Of a stretch of DNA of 41,888 nt, positions 23,374 through 31,377 are shown in pieces (position 1 is the stretch's first letter; every line of letters begins with the position of its first letter). A program made the position numbers and the translations under genes. The DNA comes from Saccharofermentans sp. (GTDB lineage Bacteria; Bacillota; Clostridia; Saccharofermentanales; Saccharofermentanaceae), in assembly GCA_016292145.1 (NCBI GenBank), contig JAEFBA010000014.1:1-41888 (forward strand), read 5' to 3'. The notes beneath the pieces are model-generated. The model made no database searches and had not been told where the DNA came from. It was given only the letters and a program-made list of their open reading frames with translations.

Positions 23374-23813
23374 TGAGATTTTTCAAGCACTCGTTAATTA
23401 TCGGGATAATCGGGATTGCCGTAAGTCTTATACTGTTCATGACGAACTGGTACTATGAACTTGTGATACCGGTCTTCGAAAAATCGATGGATGACGGACC
23501 GCTTTTCACTTTCATCGATTACCTTACATTCTATACTCCCGTGATCCTGATGGTTCTTTTCCTGGCTTACATCATTGCAGGAAGGGTCTATTTGAAGAAT
23601 CACCATCTTAAAGCCGAGCAGCAGATGACGGAAGAACTCATTGAGAGGAACACCGAGATCCAGAAGGCTTTGGACGAGAAAGCCGAATTTCTTAAGCATA
23701 AGTACTATACGAATTGCCCGAAATGCGGTGCCGTAAGGGAAGAGAACAAGAATGTCTGTTCTTTCTGCGGTGCTTCGCTGATAATCGAAGGCAGCAAGGA
23801 TAAGAAAGCTTAA
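23370..23813 (+). CDS. Short zinc-ribbon membrane protein, paralogue 3 (N-terminal half missing)
   Basis: A 147-residue relative that lacks the Gly/His-rich N-terminus, the first helix pair and the Y-x-I-x-F/TP-x-I-W segment. It keeps two helices around Y-Y-E-L-V-I-P-V-F-E-K (about 7-25 and 50-70), a charged coiled-coil-like stretch (80-110), and a zinc ribbon C-P-K-C-G-A ... C-S-F-C-G-A-S. L-Y-E-C-A is not conserved. Its ATG overlaps the stop of paralogue 2 (ATGA), so translation is probably coupled; a second ATG follows directly at 23373. The frame is intact, so it looks like a real short form rather than a decayed gene. It may partner with the long forms. Confidence 0.78.
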   Translation: MMRFFKHSLIIGIIGIAVSLILFMTNWYYELVIPVFEKSMDDGPLFTFIDYLTFYTPVILMVLFLAYIIAGRVYLKNHHLKAEQQMTEELIERNTEIQKALDEKAEFLKHKYYTNCPKCGAVREENKNVCSFCGASLIIEGSKDKKA

Positions 23814-23833
23814 CAAGTAGATCGGAGCAGAAG

Positions 23834-24823
23834 ATGGCAAGCGGCGGATTTCATGACAGCGGTTCTCATTCGGGAAGCTTCCACAGCTCAGGCGGAGGTG
23901 GTTCTTTCGGCGGAGGTGGTTCTTTCGGCGGAGGTGGTTCTTTCGGCGGCGGAAGCGGCGGCAGTTCCGGAGATTACGACGGAGATCCCGGAGGTGGGGT
24001 TCTCGTTTTTGCATATTTGGCAGTGGCCGCAATCGGAGGAATACTTACATTTTTGATGAAGGTTGCTCAAAACGAGATTCCCGGGTTAAACCTCGTTAAT
24101 CTGGTTATGTTTCTTGTAAGCAGCGTTTTTTTGATCATGAGCATCAGTGAATATCACAGGACCAAAGCGCTGGCGTTTTTTAAGGAATACGGGCCGGGCA
24201 AGAATCTTACCTATGTATGGAAAGGCGATTCCGTATCAAAGATCGAAACCGATTCCAAGTCATGGTACGGCTATAACAAGTGCTATTTCATAGCTTTTTA
24301 TGATAAGGAATTCGGTGATGAGAATGCGGAAAAAGCATACAAGACGATGACAAGCACGCCGAAGATCATATGGGTCAGTCCCACTGTGTGGCTGGTCTTA
24401 TCTATCGTCTGCCTGATCAGCACATTCTTTTTCTATGAATCGGTAATTCCGTACTTCGAACACGCTATAATGACTGACTTTGCATTTGCTTTTTTTGACC
24501 ATCTTATATTCTATCTCCCGGCTGTCCTCTGTCTGCTCTTTGCTGTCGGAAGCTTTGTTCTGACCAAGGTAAAAGACAACCTTTTATACGAGTGTGCAGT
24601 CAGGGTAGTTAAAGACAACAAAGCCGCAGTAGAAAAGCTTGAGAAAGAAAATGCGATCAGCGCTAAGCTCAGCAATAAATGGTACTACAATATCTGCCCG
24701 AACTGCGGAGCTTATCCTTCACAGGTGCTTAAGCATTGTGATCACTGCGGAGCCTCTTTGGAAGTTGATTCTTTTGAAAACGGTACTCAATCTCCGGTTC
24801 ACAAGATATCTTTAAAGGAGTAA
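23834..24823 (+). CDS. Gly-rich zinc-ribbon membrane protein, paralogue 4
   Basis: A 329-residue paralogue. The N-terminus (2-55) begins A-S-G-G-F-H-D-S-G-S-H-S-G-S-F-H-S-S, then carries three identical G-G-G-S-F-G units encoded by an exact 18-bp tandem repeat. The core is conserved: helices at about 57-75 and 85-103, Y-F-I-A-F-Y-D-K-E-F-G-D-E-N, T-P-K-I-I-W-V-S-P, then Y-E-S-V-I-P-Y-F-E ... T-D-F-A-F-A-F-F-D between helices 3 and 4. L-L-Y-E-C-A-V-R and a zinc ribbon C-P-N-C-G-A ... C-D-H-C-G-A-S complete it. It starts 20 bases after paralogue 3 with CGGAG upstream; paralogue 5 follows after five bases. Confidence 0.85.
   Translation: MASGGFHDSGSHSGSFHSSGGGGSFGGGGSFGGGGSFGGGSGGSSGDYDGDPGGGVLVFAYLAVAAIGGILTFLMKVAQNEIPGLNLVNLVMFLVSSVFLIMSISEYHRTKALAFFKEYGPGKNLTYVWKGDSVSKIETDSKSWYGYNKCYFIAFYDKEFGDENAEKAYKTMTSTPKIIWVSPTVWLVLSIVCLISTFFFYESVIPYFEHAIMTDFAFAFFDHLIFYLPAVLCLLFAVGSFVLTKVKDNLLYECAVRVVKDNKAAVEKLEKENAISAKLSNKWYYNICPNCGAYPSQVLKHCDHCGASLEVDSFENGTQSPVHKISLKE
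23891..23944 (+). repeat. Three exact 18-bp tandem repeats in paralogue 4
   Basis: The unit GGCGGAGGTGGTTCTTTC occurs three times head to tail (23891, 23909, 23927), coding for G-G-G-G-S-F in frame. Copy changes would leave the frame intact and only alter linker length. Confidence 0.95.
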
Positions 24824-24828
24824 TACTC

Positions 24829-25806
24829 ATGGCAGGCGGCGGTTTCCACGACAGAAGTACGCATACAGGAAGTTTTCACAGCTCAGGCGGCGGTGGCGGC
24901 TCTCACAGCAGCAGTGGAGGCGGCGGTTACAGCAGTTATGATTCCGGCGGAGGCGGCGGCGGAGGCTCCATCATGTGGATATGGGTGGTCGTTTATACGG
25001 CTGCATATTGTGCTATGCATATCGATGAGATGGAGAGCTTATCAGGAATGCATATAGTAACGCTGGTGATGGTAATCGCAGTGTTCTTTTTGTTTTCTAA
25101 CGCAATGCAGGACAGGAAAAGGTTTGCCGCGATCAGAAGACTCAGGAATAAGTATGCTGAAGCAGACCAACTGGGAGTCTGGAGCGCTGAATATTCCGAT
25201 AACCGTAACGGCAGCGATGAAACATGGTATGACCATTCCTGTAAGAAATACAGCATCCTATTTACCGAAGAAGAATATGGAGTAGAGAATGTGAAAGCAG
25301 TCATTAAGACTGTAAAAAGAACTCCGGGGATCATATGGGTAAGTCCGGCAGTGTGGTTCGTTCTGAGTCTTATCTGTGCCATCAGCAATATCTTCTTTTA
25401 TGAACTTGTTATTCCTTTTTTCGAGAGGGCCTACATGACCGATGAGGCTTTTGCATTTTTCGATGTCATGGTACTCATACTGCCGTCAGTGCTGGCGCTG
25501 ACATTCGCTGTCCTCAACAAAATATTCGTTAAGACCAAGGACAAGATCTTATATGAATGTGCCGTGAGGATCATTACTGAAAGGCGCGCGAAAGAGAATA
25601 AGGAAAGAACAGAAAGAGGCATCGACAGAAAACTCAGCAGCAAGTGGTATTACAACAACTGTCCGAACTGCGGAGCCAAAGCCGATCATCACCTTAAGAC
25701 CTGTCAGAACTGCGGTTCTTCCCTGGAGGTAGTAACGGCCGCAGGCGGCGCTGCAGGTGCCATCCACCGCCTGATCAAGACTGAAGAGGGCGGGGAGAAA
25801 TCCTGA
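24829..25806 (+). CDS. Gly/Ser-rich zinc-ribbon membrane protein, paralogue 5
   Basis: A 325-residue paralogue and last gene of the cluster. Residues 2-46 are Gly/Ser-rich with H7, H12, H17 and H26. Helices lie near 47-62 and 67-85. The soluble segment has Y-S-I-L-F-T-E-E-E-Y-G-V-E-N and T-P-G-I-I-W-V-S-P. Helices 3 and 4 flank Y-E-L-V-I-P-F-F-E ... T-D-E-A-F-A-F-F-D. I-L-Y-E-C-A-V-R, a basic stretch and the zinc ribbon C-P-N-C-G-A ... C-Q-N-C-G-S-S follow. Its ribosome binding site AAAGGAG overlaps the stop codon of paralogue 4. It is followed by a terminator shared with tRNA-Trp. Confidence 0.85.
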   Translation: MAGGGFHDRSTHTGSFHSSGGGGGSHSSSGGGGYSSYDSGGGGGGGSIMWIWVVVYTAAYCAMHIDEMESLSGMHIVTLVMVIAVFFLFSNAMQDRKRFAAIRRLRNKYAEADQLGVWSAEYSDNRNGSDETWYDHSCKKYSILFTEEEYGVENVKAVIKTVKRTPGIIWVSPAVWFVLSLICAISNIFFYELVIPFFERAYMTDEAFAFFDVMVLILPSVLALTFAVLNKIFVKTKDKILYECAVRIITERRAKENKERTERGIDRKLSSKWYYNNCPNCGAKADHHLKTCQNCGSSLEVVTAAGGAAGAIHRLIKTEEGGEKS

Positions 25807-25831
25807 TATAGGGACAAAATGAAAAACAAAA

Positions 25832-25867
25832 AAGGAGTTCTTAAGGCTTAAGAACTCCTTCTTTTTT
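25832..25867. terminator. Bidirectional terminator shared by the paralogue cluster and tRNA-Trp
   Basis: A perfect 13-bp stem, AAGGAGTTCTTAA with TTAAGAACTCCTT, and a three-base loop. T-runs follow on both strands. On the plus strand the T-run reaches the CCA end of the convergent tRNA gene. Confidence 0.9.
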
Positions 25868-25941
25868 GGCAGGGGAGACACGATTTGAACGCGCAACCGG
25901 CGGTTTTGGAGACCGCTGCTCTACCGTTGAGCCACTCCCCT
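25867..25941 (-). tRNA. tRNA-Trp (anticodon CCA)
   Basis: Read on the minus strand it folds as a full cloverleaf. The acceptor AGGGGAG pairs with CTCCCCT, the D-arm is GCTC/GAGC, and the anticodon arm is GCGGT-CTCCAAA-ACCGC. The variable loop is short and the T-loop is TTCAAAT. The anticodon is CCA (Trp), and the discriminator base is G, as expected for tRNA-Trp. The 3' CCA is encoded. Confidence 0.95.
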
Positions 25942-25956
25942 GTGTTTGCAACGAAC

Positions 25957-25985
25957 AGTTTAATGGTTGGTTTGCACTCTGTCAA
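25957..25985 (-). promoter_or_regulatory. Promoter of tRNA-Trp
   Basis: On the minus strand a perfect TTGACA (25985-25980), 17 bases, and TAAACT (25962-25957). The predicted start is a few bases upstream of the tRNA 5' end. Confidence 0.8.
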
Positions 25986-26038
25986 GGGTAATGTTAAGAT
26001 TGTCTCGTTATATTTTAATATATAAGGAGTGCAGCTCT

Positions 26039-26842
26039 ATGAGATTGGCAGTTATCGGTACAGGCAACATGGGTAAGGCCCTTTTGGGCGGTTTTGTTAA
26101 GGGAGGCGTCATTAATCCTTCCGATGCCTGGTGCTTTGATGTATATACTGAAGCCTGCAGAAAGTGCGCTGAGGATCTTGGCGTTAACGCAGCTTCTTCC
26201 GCAATAGAAGCGGTAACGGACGCTGATTATGTCCTTATGGCAGTTAAGCCCATTCACTTTGACGATGCACTGAAGAGCATCAAGGACAGCTTAAAGCCCG
26301 GCGCGATCGTTCTTTCCATTGCCGCAGCAGTTACATGCGCAAGGATCGGAGGGATCCTCGGTGAAGGCAGGAAGTTCGTAAGGATCATGCCGAATACTCC
26401 CGCTCAGGTAGGACTGGGCGTTGCTGCAGTCTGCCCCGTAGGCTTAAGCTCTGAGGAATCCGATTTTGTTTTGAAGCTCCTTAATACTTGCGGAGAGACC
26501 ATCCTCTGCGATGAGAATACATTGGACGCGATAGGCTGTGTATCAGGCACAGGTCCTGCTTATGTCATGCTCTTCATTGAGGCTATGGCAGATGCGGCCG
26601 TAAGCCTCGGCATCAAGAGAGCTGATGCTCTTAAGATCGCTGCTGCAACTGTTGCAGGATCCGGCAAGCTCGCACTTGAGACAGGCACTCATCCTGCAGT
26701 ACTCAAGGATATGGTCTGCTCTCCCGGCGGCACAACGATCGCAGGCGTTATGGCTCTTGAAGAGAACGGCCTGAGAAATGCGGTCATCAAGTCCGTTACG
26801 GCAGCTTACGACAAGACCCAGGAGATGAAGGGCAATAAGTAA
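26039..26842 (+). CDS. proC: Pyrroline-5-carboxylate reductase
   Basis: A 267-residue protein with the N-terminal Rossmann motif V-I-G-T-G-N-M-G-K-A-L-L-G-G, then M-A-V-K-P, a conserved R-I-M-P-N-T-P-A-Q-V-G motif and the C-terminal signature G-S-G-x-L ... P-A-V-L-K-D-M-V-C-S-P-G-G-T-T-I-A-G. It reduces pyrroline-5-carboxylate to proline with NAD(P)H in the cytosol. The start is ATG at 26039, preceded by AAGGAG; the open frame back to 25967 overlaps the tRNA promoter and was rejected. It is the first gene of a dense run reaching 33935. Confidence 0.94.
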   Translation: MRLAVIGTGNMGKALLGGFVKGGVINPSDAWCFDVYTEACRKCAEDLGVNAASSAIEAVTDADYVLMAVKPIHFDDALKSIKDSLKPGAIVLSIAAAVTCARIGGILGEGRKFVRIMPNTPAQVGLGVAAVCPVGLSSEESDFVLKLLNTCGETILCDENTLDAIGCVSGTGPAYVMLFIEAMADAAVSLGIKRADALKIAAATVAGSGKLALETGTHPAVLKDMVCSPGGTTIAGVMALEENGLRNAVIKSVTAAYDKTQEMKGNK

Positions 26843-26860
26843 GCCCTTGTCCGTATCGAT

Positions 26861-27325
26861 ATGGCAGTGATCAGCGAAGTTACAATCTATACTGACGGAG
26901 CCTGTTCGGGCAATCCCGGTCCGGGCGGATGGGCAGCTATCCTCATGGCCGGCGGAGCCAAGAAGGAGCTTTCAGGCGGTGAAGCGGATACGACCAACAA
27001 CCGTATGGAGCTGATGGCGGTAATAGAAGGCCTCAGGGCATTGAAGCGTCCCTGCACCGTGGATATCTACAGTGACAGCGCTTATGTGGTCAATGCTTTC
27101 GAGCAGAACTGGCTTGATAAATGGACAAGGAACGGCTGGAAGAACAGCGCCAAGGCGGAAGTCGCCAACAGCGATCTGTGGAAGGAGCTCCTTAGCCTTA
27201 CGACAATGCATAATGTCACTTTCCATAAGGTCAAGGGACATGCTGACAATGAATTTAACAACCGCTGTGACGAGCTCGCCGTAAAGGAATGGAAGAAGAT
27301 CAGCGAAGGTAAAGGACACGAATAA
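26861..27325 (+). CDS. rnhA: Ribonuclease HI
   Basis: A 154-residue RNase HI with the catalytic carboxylates D12 (I-Y-T-D-G-A-C), E50 (N-R-M-E-L), D72 (Y-S-D-S-A-Y) and D137, plus the K-V-K-G-H-A histidine (H127). It removes RNA from RNA-DNA hybrids. The W-R-N-G-W-K basic protrusion typical of the bacterial type is present. The ribosome binding site is weak; it lies 18 bases after proC, and its stop TAA shares one base with the next ATG. Confidence 0.95.
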   Translation: MAVISEVTIYTDGACSGNPGPGGWAAILMAGGAKKELSGGEADTTNNRMELMAVIEGLRALKRPCTVDIYSDSAYVVNAFEQNWLDKWTRNGWKNSAKAEVANSDLWKELLSLTTMHNVTFHKVKGHADNEFNNRCDELAVKEWKKISEGKGHE

Positions 27326-27885
27326 TGGGTAAGATCAATTGCAATGATGAGATGCTTTTCGAGAAGACTGTTGATTCGAAGACAGTATTCGAAGGTCATG
27401 TCTTTGACGTTGAGATAAAGAAGATAATCACGCCGGAAGGCAGAGAGAGCACAAGGGAGATCGTAAAGCACCACGGCGGTGCATGCATCCTCCCGATAGA
27501 TGATGAAGGCAACTGCTATCTTGTAAAGCAGTTCAGGAGCCCTTTCGAGAAGGTAATGCTGGAAGCTCCTGCAGGAAAGATAGAGGAGGGGGAAGATCCC
27601 TTATACTGCGCTTCAAGGGAGATCACCGAAGAGACGGGCTTTGTAGCAAAGAATATCGAGTGCGTCGGTGCCGTTACGGCAACACCGGGATACTGCAGTG
27701 AGGTCATCACGCTCTTTATCGGAACAGATCTTGAGACAGGCGATGCCGATCCTGATCTCAATGAATACATTTCCACGGTCAAGATACCGCTTAAAGAAGC
27801 AGTCAGGATGGCGGATGAGCAGGAGATCGAAGACTCCAAGACATTGGTGTTGTTATATAAGGCTGCCAGGAGGTTGGGAATTTGA
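27325..27885 (+). CDS. nudF: NUDIX hydrolase, ADP-ribose pyrophosphatase type
   Basis: A 186-residue protein with a complete Nudix box at 84-106 (G-K-I-E-E-G-E ... A-S-R-E-I-T-E-E-T-G-F). The preceding E-A-P-A-G and the downstream T-P-G-Y-C-S-E are typical of ADP-ribose pyrophosphatases, which cleave ADP-ribose to AMP and ribose 5-phosphate. The start overlaps rnhA by one base. The stop overlaps the TTG start of the translocase gene. Confidence 0.88.
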   Translation: MGKINCNDEMLFEKTVDSKTVFEGHVFDVEIKKIITPEGRESTREIVKHHGGACILPIDDEGNCYLVKQFRSPFEKVMLEAPAGKIEEGEDPLYCASREITEETGFVAKNIECVGAVTATPGYCSEVITLFIGTDLETGDADPDLNEYISTVKIPLKEAVRMADEQEIEDSKTLVLLYKAARRLGI

Positions 27886-30881
27886 GCAGAGATACTTCAC
27901 GCAAAGAAGCAGCGGGAATCGTACTGTTCTTTGTTGCTGTCGCGATAATACTGATCTTCTATTTGCCTGTAGCACTGACCGGCATAATCGGAAGTGCCGT
28001 AAAGAGCTTCTTCTTAGGGCTTATCGGTGTAGCTGCTTATGCTATTCCTGTCTATATCCTTTATGTCGCTTTGGATGTCTTTTTCGAGAAGAGGCAGGGC
28101 GTATCCGGAATAAGAGTCAGGAGTATAATCCTTCTTCTGGTATCCGTTTCCGCTCTCCTTGCACTTATTACCATGGACATGTCCCATTTCGAGGGCCTGT
28201 GCCAGAATCAGGAAGGGAAGACATCTGCGCTTAAGGCACTCTCGCTCTTATGGGAATCCGGTGTTGACGGAAATCTCATAAAGGCTCCTGCTGCAAATTC
28301 GATCGTGCTTCCGGGCGGTATCGTCGGAGGCGCAATTGCGGTTGCACTTTTCGAAGTAACGGGCAACGTAATAGGTATCCTTGCTATCGTGGTATTCCTT
28401 CTTACTCAGATCATGCTCGTATTCAGAGTTTCCCTGAAGGCTACGGCCAAGAAGACCGCGCATGCCATCAGCACGGCATCCGGCAAGGTCTATAACAGTG
28501 TCGTAAACCATAAGACACAGAGACAGAACGATCCTGAGTATCAAATCTATTCAGGCAACAATTATGCGAGACCCGAGCCTCAGAGACCGAGACAGAACGT
28601 CGGCGGCACTACATTCATAACTTACGGTGACGGCGGCGTAATCCCGCCTTCGGCTACGCCGGAATATCCCGATTACGGAGCTTCACGTTTTGTCCAGAGC
28701 GCGAAAAAGCCCGCCAACGGCCCTTATTCAGAGAAGCAGGGCCCCTTCATGACGAGCCTTCCCATCGACGGCCAATCAGGCTTTACCGATGTCGAGAAGC
28801 TCACGGGCGGGCAGATCCATCCTGTACAGCAGGAGCCCGGCAAGCTCGCATATAACGAGAAAGAATATGATGTCTCAGATTCATCCGATAACAATGCGGA
28901 TTTCGGATATATCACGGATCCTCTGAATATTCCCGGAGCCGCCAAGGTCAAGAAGGAGAAGAAGACTTTATCGTTCTTGGATACGAAGAAAAAGGAGGAT
29001 TTCTACGATTTCACTCCTGTCGAGAATAAGAAAGTTCAGGAAGAGACCGATATCTATAGCGGCACTGAAGATCCTTACGAGATCAAAGAAGACAGTGAAG
29101 GCTCAGGCTACGATTATTCCGAACCTGCAAGAACTGTAAGAGAGCCCAATATAGATCTGTCGATGTACGGGAAGAAAGAGCCCGCAGCAGATCCTGTTCC
29201 CGCTGCCGTTCAGCCTGTTTCATCTGACGGTATTACGATCAATGCGGAAAATGACAATACTGAGGGCTTCAGCAGGACAGAAGGAAGGATCATCAAGACT
29301 TCCTCAAGAGATGTCACGGAGCAGAAGAAGCCCGACATCGAGTTTGCCGAAGAGACGAAGCAGCACGAGGCTCAGCTCCGCGCCCAGAAGAGGAAGCTTA
29401 GGAATTACAGGCCTGCGCCCACATCGATCCTTGCTCCCGATATCAAGCAGCGTGCGGACGCCGATCTTGAGAAGAAGCTTAAGGCTAAGGCCCATAAGCT
29501 TGAAGATGCATTGAAGAGCTTCGGCATCGTTGCAGAAGTTGTAAATATCACTCACGGACCTTCGATCACAAGGTTCGAGCTTACGCTTGAGACAGGTACC
29601 AAGGTATCGAGAGTTACGAACCTTCAGGATGATATCATGCTCGCCATGGCTGCGATCTCGATCAGGATCGAGGCCCCTATCCCGGGCAAGAGTGCCATCG
29701 GTATCGAGATACCTAATGATGTTCCTACAGCGGTCCAGTTAAGAGGACTTGTCGAGACAAAGGAATTCAAGGCAGCATCTCCTCTTACGGTCGCTTTGGG
29801 AAGAGACATTCCGGGCAGGCCTATCTACTGTGACCTTGCAAAGATGCCTCACCTCATGATCGCAGGTTCCACGGGTTCAGGTAAATCAGTATGTATCAAC
29901 TCGATCCTTACAAGTATCCTCGTTCATTCCTCACCTGAGGAAGTGCGCATGATCCTTGTTGACCCTAAGGTCGTTGAGCTCTCTGTTTATAACGGCGTTC
30001 CGCATCTCATCATGCCGGTCATCACAGATCCCAAGAAGGCAGCCGGCGCTCTTAACTGGGCAGTAACCGAGATGCAGAGAAGATATAAGCTTTTCGAGGA
30101 AGGTCAGGTAAGAGACATCAAGGGCTTTAACGAGAAGTATAAGGATGACAGCCAGGTAGAGCACCTGCCGCTTATCCTGATCGTAATCGACGAGCTTGCA
30201 GAACTCATGATGGTCGCTGCAAAGGAAGTCGAGACATATATCTCCAGACTTGCCGCACTCGCAAGAGCCGCAGGCATCCATTTGCTCATCGCAACACAGA
30301 GACCTTCAGTTGACGTCATCACGGGCGTTATCAAGGCAAATATCGGTTCGAGGATCGCATTTGCCGTTACGTCAGGCGTTGACTCCAGAACGATCCTTGA
30401 TTCCTACGGTGCCGAGAAGCTCCTGGGTAAGGGCGACATGCTCTATGCTCCTATGAGCGCTCCGCAGCCTGTAAGAGGCCAGGGTGCGTTCCTTAAGGAT
30501 GAAGAGGTTGAGGCAGTTGTTGACTTCCTCAAGAAGCAGTACGGCGCAATGTACGATGAGACAATCATCAAGGACATCGACAGGGTTACTGCAGGCGAGG
30601 ACCAGGCTTCCGGCGGTTCATCATCCGGTGGAGCATCGGGCGGCGGTTCAGGCGCAGACGACCTCTTCAACCAGGCGGTTCAGACAGTAATAGAATACGG
30701 CAGCGCAAGCGTATCCGTACTCCAGAGAAGACTCGGCATCGGTTATCCGAGAGCTGCAAGACTTGTAGATGAACTCGAAAAGAAGAAGATCATAGGACCT
30801 TTCGAAGGCAGCAAGCCCAGAAAGATCCTGATCACTGAGACTGAATGGCTCGAAATGCAGGCGAGGAACAGTGATGGCTGA
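27882..30881 (+). CDS. ftsK: FtsK/SpoIIIE family DNA translocase
   Basis: A 999-residue DNA pump that moves chromosomal DNA through the division or sporulation septum. Four or five membrane helices occupy about residues 10-190. A long, charged, probably disordered linker spans about 195-510. Alpha and beta motor domains follow, with A-P-I-P-G-K-S-A-I-G-I-E-I-P-N, Walker A G-S-T-G-S-G-K-S (about 662-669), Walker B near 769 in V-I-D-E-L-A-E-L, and a Q-R-P-S-V-D-V-I-T-G motif. A Gly/Ser linker leads to the C-terminal gamma winged-helix domain (about 925-995), which reads polarity sequences. The start is TTG at 27882, eight bases after AGGAGG, overlapping the NUDIX stop. Whether the cell uses it as FtsK or SpoIIIE is not decidable here. 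Confidence 0.95.
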   Translation: MSRDTSRKEAAGIVLFFVAVAIILIFYLPVALTGIIGSAVKSFFLGLIGVAAYAIPVYILYVALDVFFEKRQGVSGIRVRSIILLLVSVSALLALITMDMSHFEGLCQNQEGKTSALKALSLLWESGVDGNLIKAPAANSIVLPGGIVGGAIAVALFEVTGNVIGILAIVVFLLTQIMLVFRVSLKATAKKTAHAISTASGKVYNSVVNHKTQRQNDPEYQIYSGNNYARPEPQRPRQNVGGTTFITYGDGGVIPPSATPEYPDYGASRFVQSAKKPANGPYSEKQGPFMTSLPIDGQSGFTDVEKLTGGQIHPVQQEPGKLAYNEKEYDVSDSSDNNADFGYITDPLNIPGAAKVKKEKKTLSFLDTKKKEDFYDFTPVENKKVQEETDIYSGTEDPYEIKEDSEGSGYDYSEPARTVREPNIDLSMYGKKEPAADPVPAAVQPVSSDGITINAENDNTEGFSRTEGRIIKTSSRDVTEQKKPDIEFAEETKQHEAQLRAQKRKLRNYRPAPTSILAPDIKQRADADLEKKLKAKAHKLEDALKSFGIVAEVVNITHGPSITRFELTLETGTKVSRVTNLQDDIMLAMAAISIRIEAPIPGKSAIGIEIPNDVPTAVQLRGLVETKEFKAASPLTVALGRDIPGRPIYCDLAKMPHLMIAGSTGSGKSVCINSILTSILVHSSPEEVRMILVDPKVVELSVYNGVPHLIMPVITDPKKAAGALNWAVTEMQRRYKLFEEGQVRDIKGFNEKYKDDSQVEHLPLILIVIDELAELMMVAAKEVETYISRLAALARAAGIHLLIATQRPSVDVITGVIKANIGSRIAFAVTSGVDSRTILDSYGAEKLLGKGDMLYAPMSAPQPVRGQGAFLKDEEVEAVVDFLKKQYGAMYDETIIKDIDRVTAGEDQASGGSSSGGASGGGSGADDLFNQAVQTVIEYGSASVSVLQRRLGIGYPRAARLVDELEKKKIIGPFEGSKPRKILITETEWLEMQARNSDG

Positions 30882-31377
30882 TATTACTGAACTCATTTTC
30901 AGCAAGGCATCAGAGCTCGTCACTATTTCGAAGTTTGAGGAGATCACGATAGGATTCGCAGAAAGTCTTACGGGTGGCCTGATATCATCTTCCGTTGTTG
31001 CCGTTCCCGGCGCATCGGCAGTCTTCAAAGGCTCAGTAGTCTCATATACCAATGAAGTCAAGGAAGGCGTTCTCGGAGTCCCTGCGGGTATCATCTCGGC
31101 ATATACCGAAGTTTCTGCAGAGTGCGCAAAGGCAATGGCAGAAGGCGCGAGAGACGTTTTAGGTGTTGACCTTGCCATATCAGTGACCGGGATTGCGGGA
31201 CCTACGGGCGAATTGCCAGGCAAACCCGTGGGAACGGTCTATATGGGGTATTGTTTCCGCGATATTGCGGGATCTTTGAGGTTGAACTTTAACGGAGATA
31301 GGGATACTATACGTACCTGCACCGTTCTGGAGGCATTGAATAAGGCGATCTCGCTGATAAAGGATGGTAAGGCTTAA
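30874..31377 (+). CDS. pncC: Nicotinamide-nucleotide amidase (CinA C-terminal domain)
   Basis: A 167-residue stand-alone CinA_C domain: A-E-S-L-T-G-G-L-I-S-S near the N-terminus, G-S-V-V-S-Y-T-N, and S-V-T-G-I-A-G-P-T-G. PncC deamidates nicotinamide mononucleotide to nicotinate mononucleotide in the NAD salvage cycle. The N-terminal COG1058 domain of full-length CinA is absent, as in many short forms. ATG at 30874 lies seven bases after GAGG; GTG at 30871 is too close. It overlaps the translocase gene by eight bases. Confidence 0.9.
   Translation: MADITELIFSKASELVTISKFEEITIGFAESLTGGLISSSVVAVPGASAVFKGSVVSYTNEVKEGVLGVPAGIISAYTEVSAECAKAMAEGARDVLGVDLAISVTGIAGPTGELPGKPVGTVYMGYCFRDIAGSLRLNFNGDRDTIRTCTVLEALNKAISLIKDGKA

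Noticed and set aside
23891..23944. CRISPR-like tandem repeats
   Set aside because: The 18-bp units have no spacers and encode an in-frame Gly-rich linker.
25967..26038. N-terminal extension of proC
   Set aside because: It overlaps the tRNA-Trp promoter and adds residues not seen in ProC; AAGGAG precedes ATG at 26039.
27668..28234. A 188-codon plus-strand frame across the NUDIX and ftsK genes
   Set aside because: It is out of frame with two well-supported genes and is full of Arg and Cys, as expected of a shadow frame.
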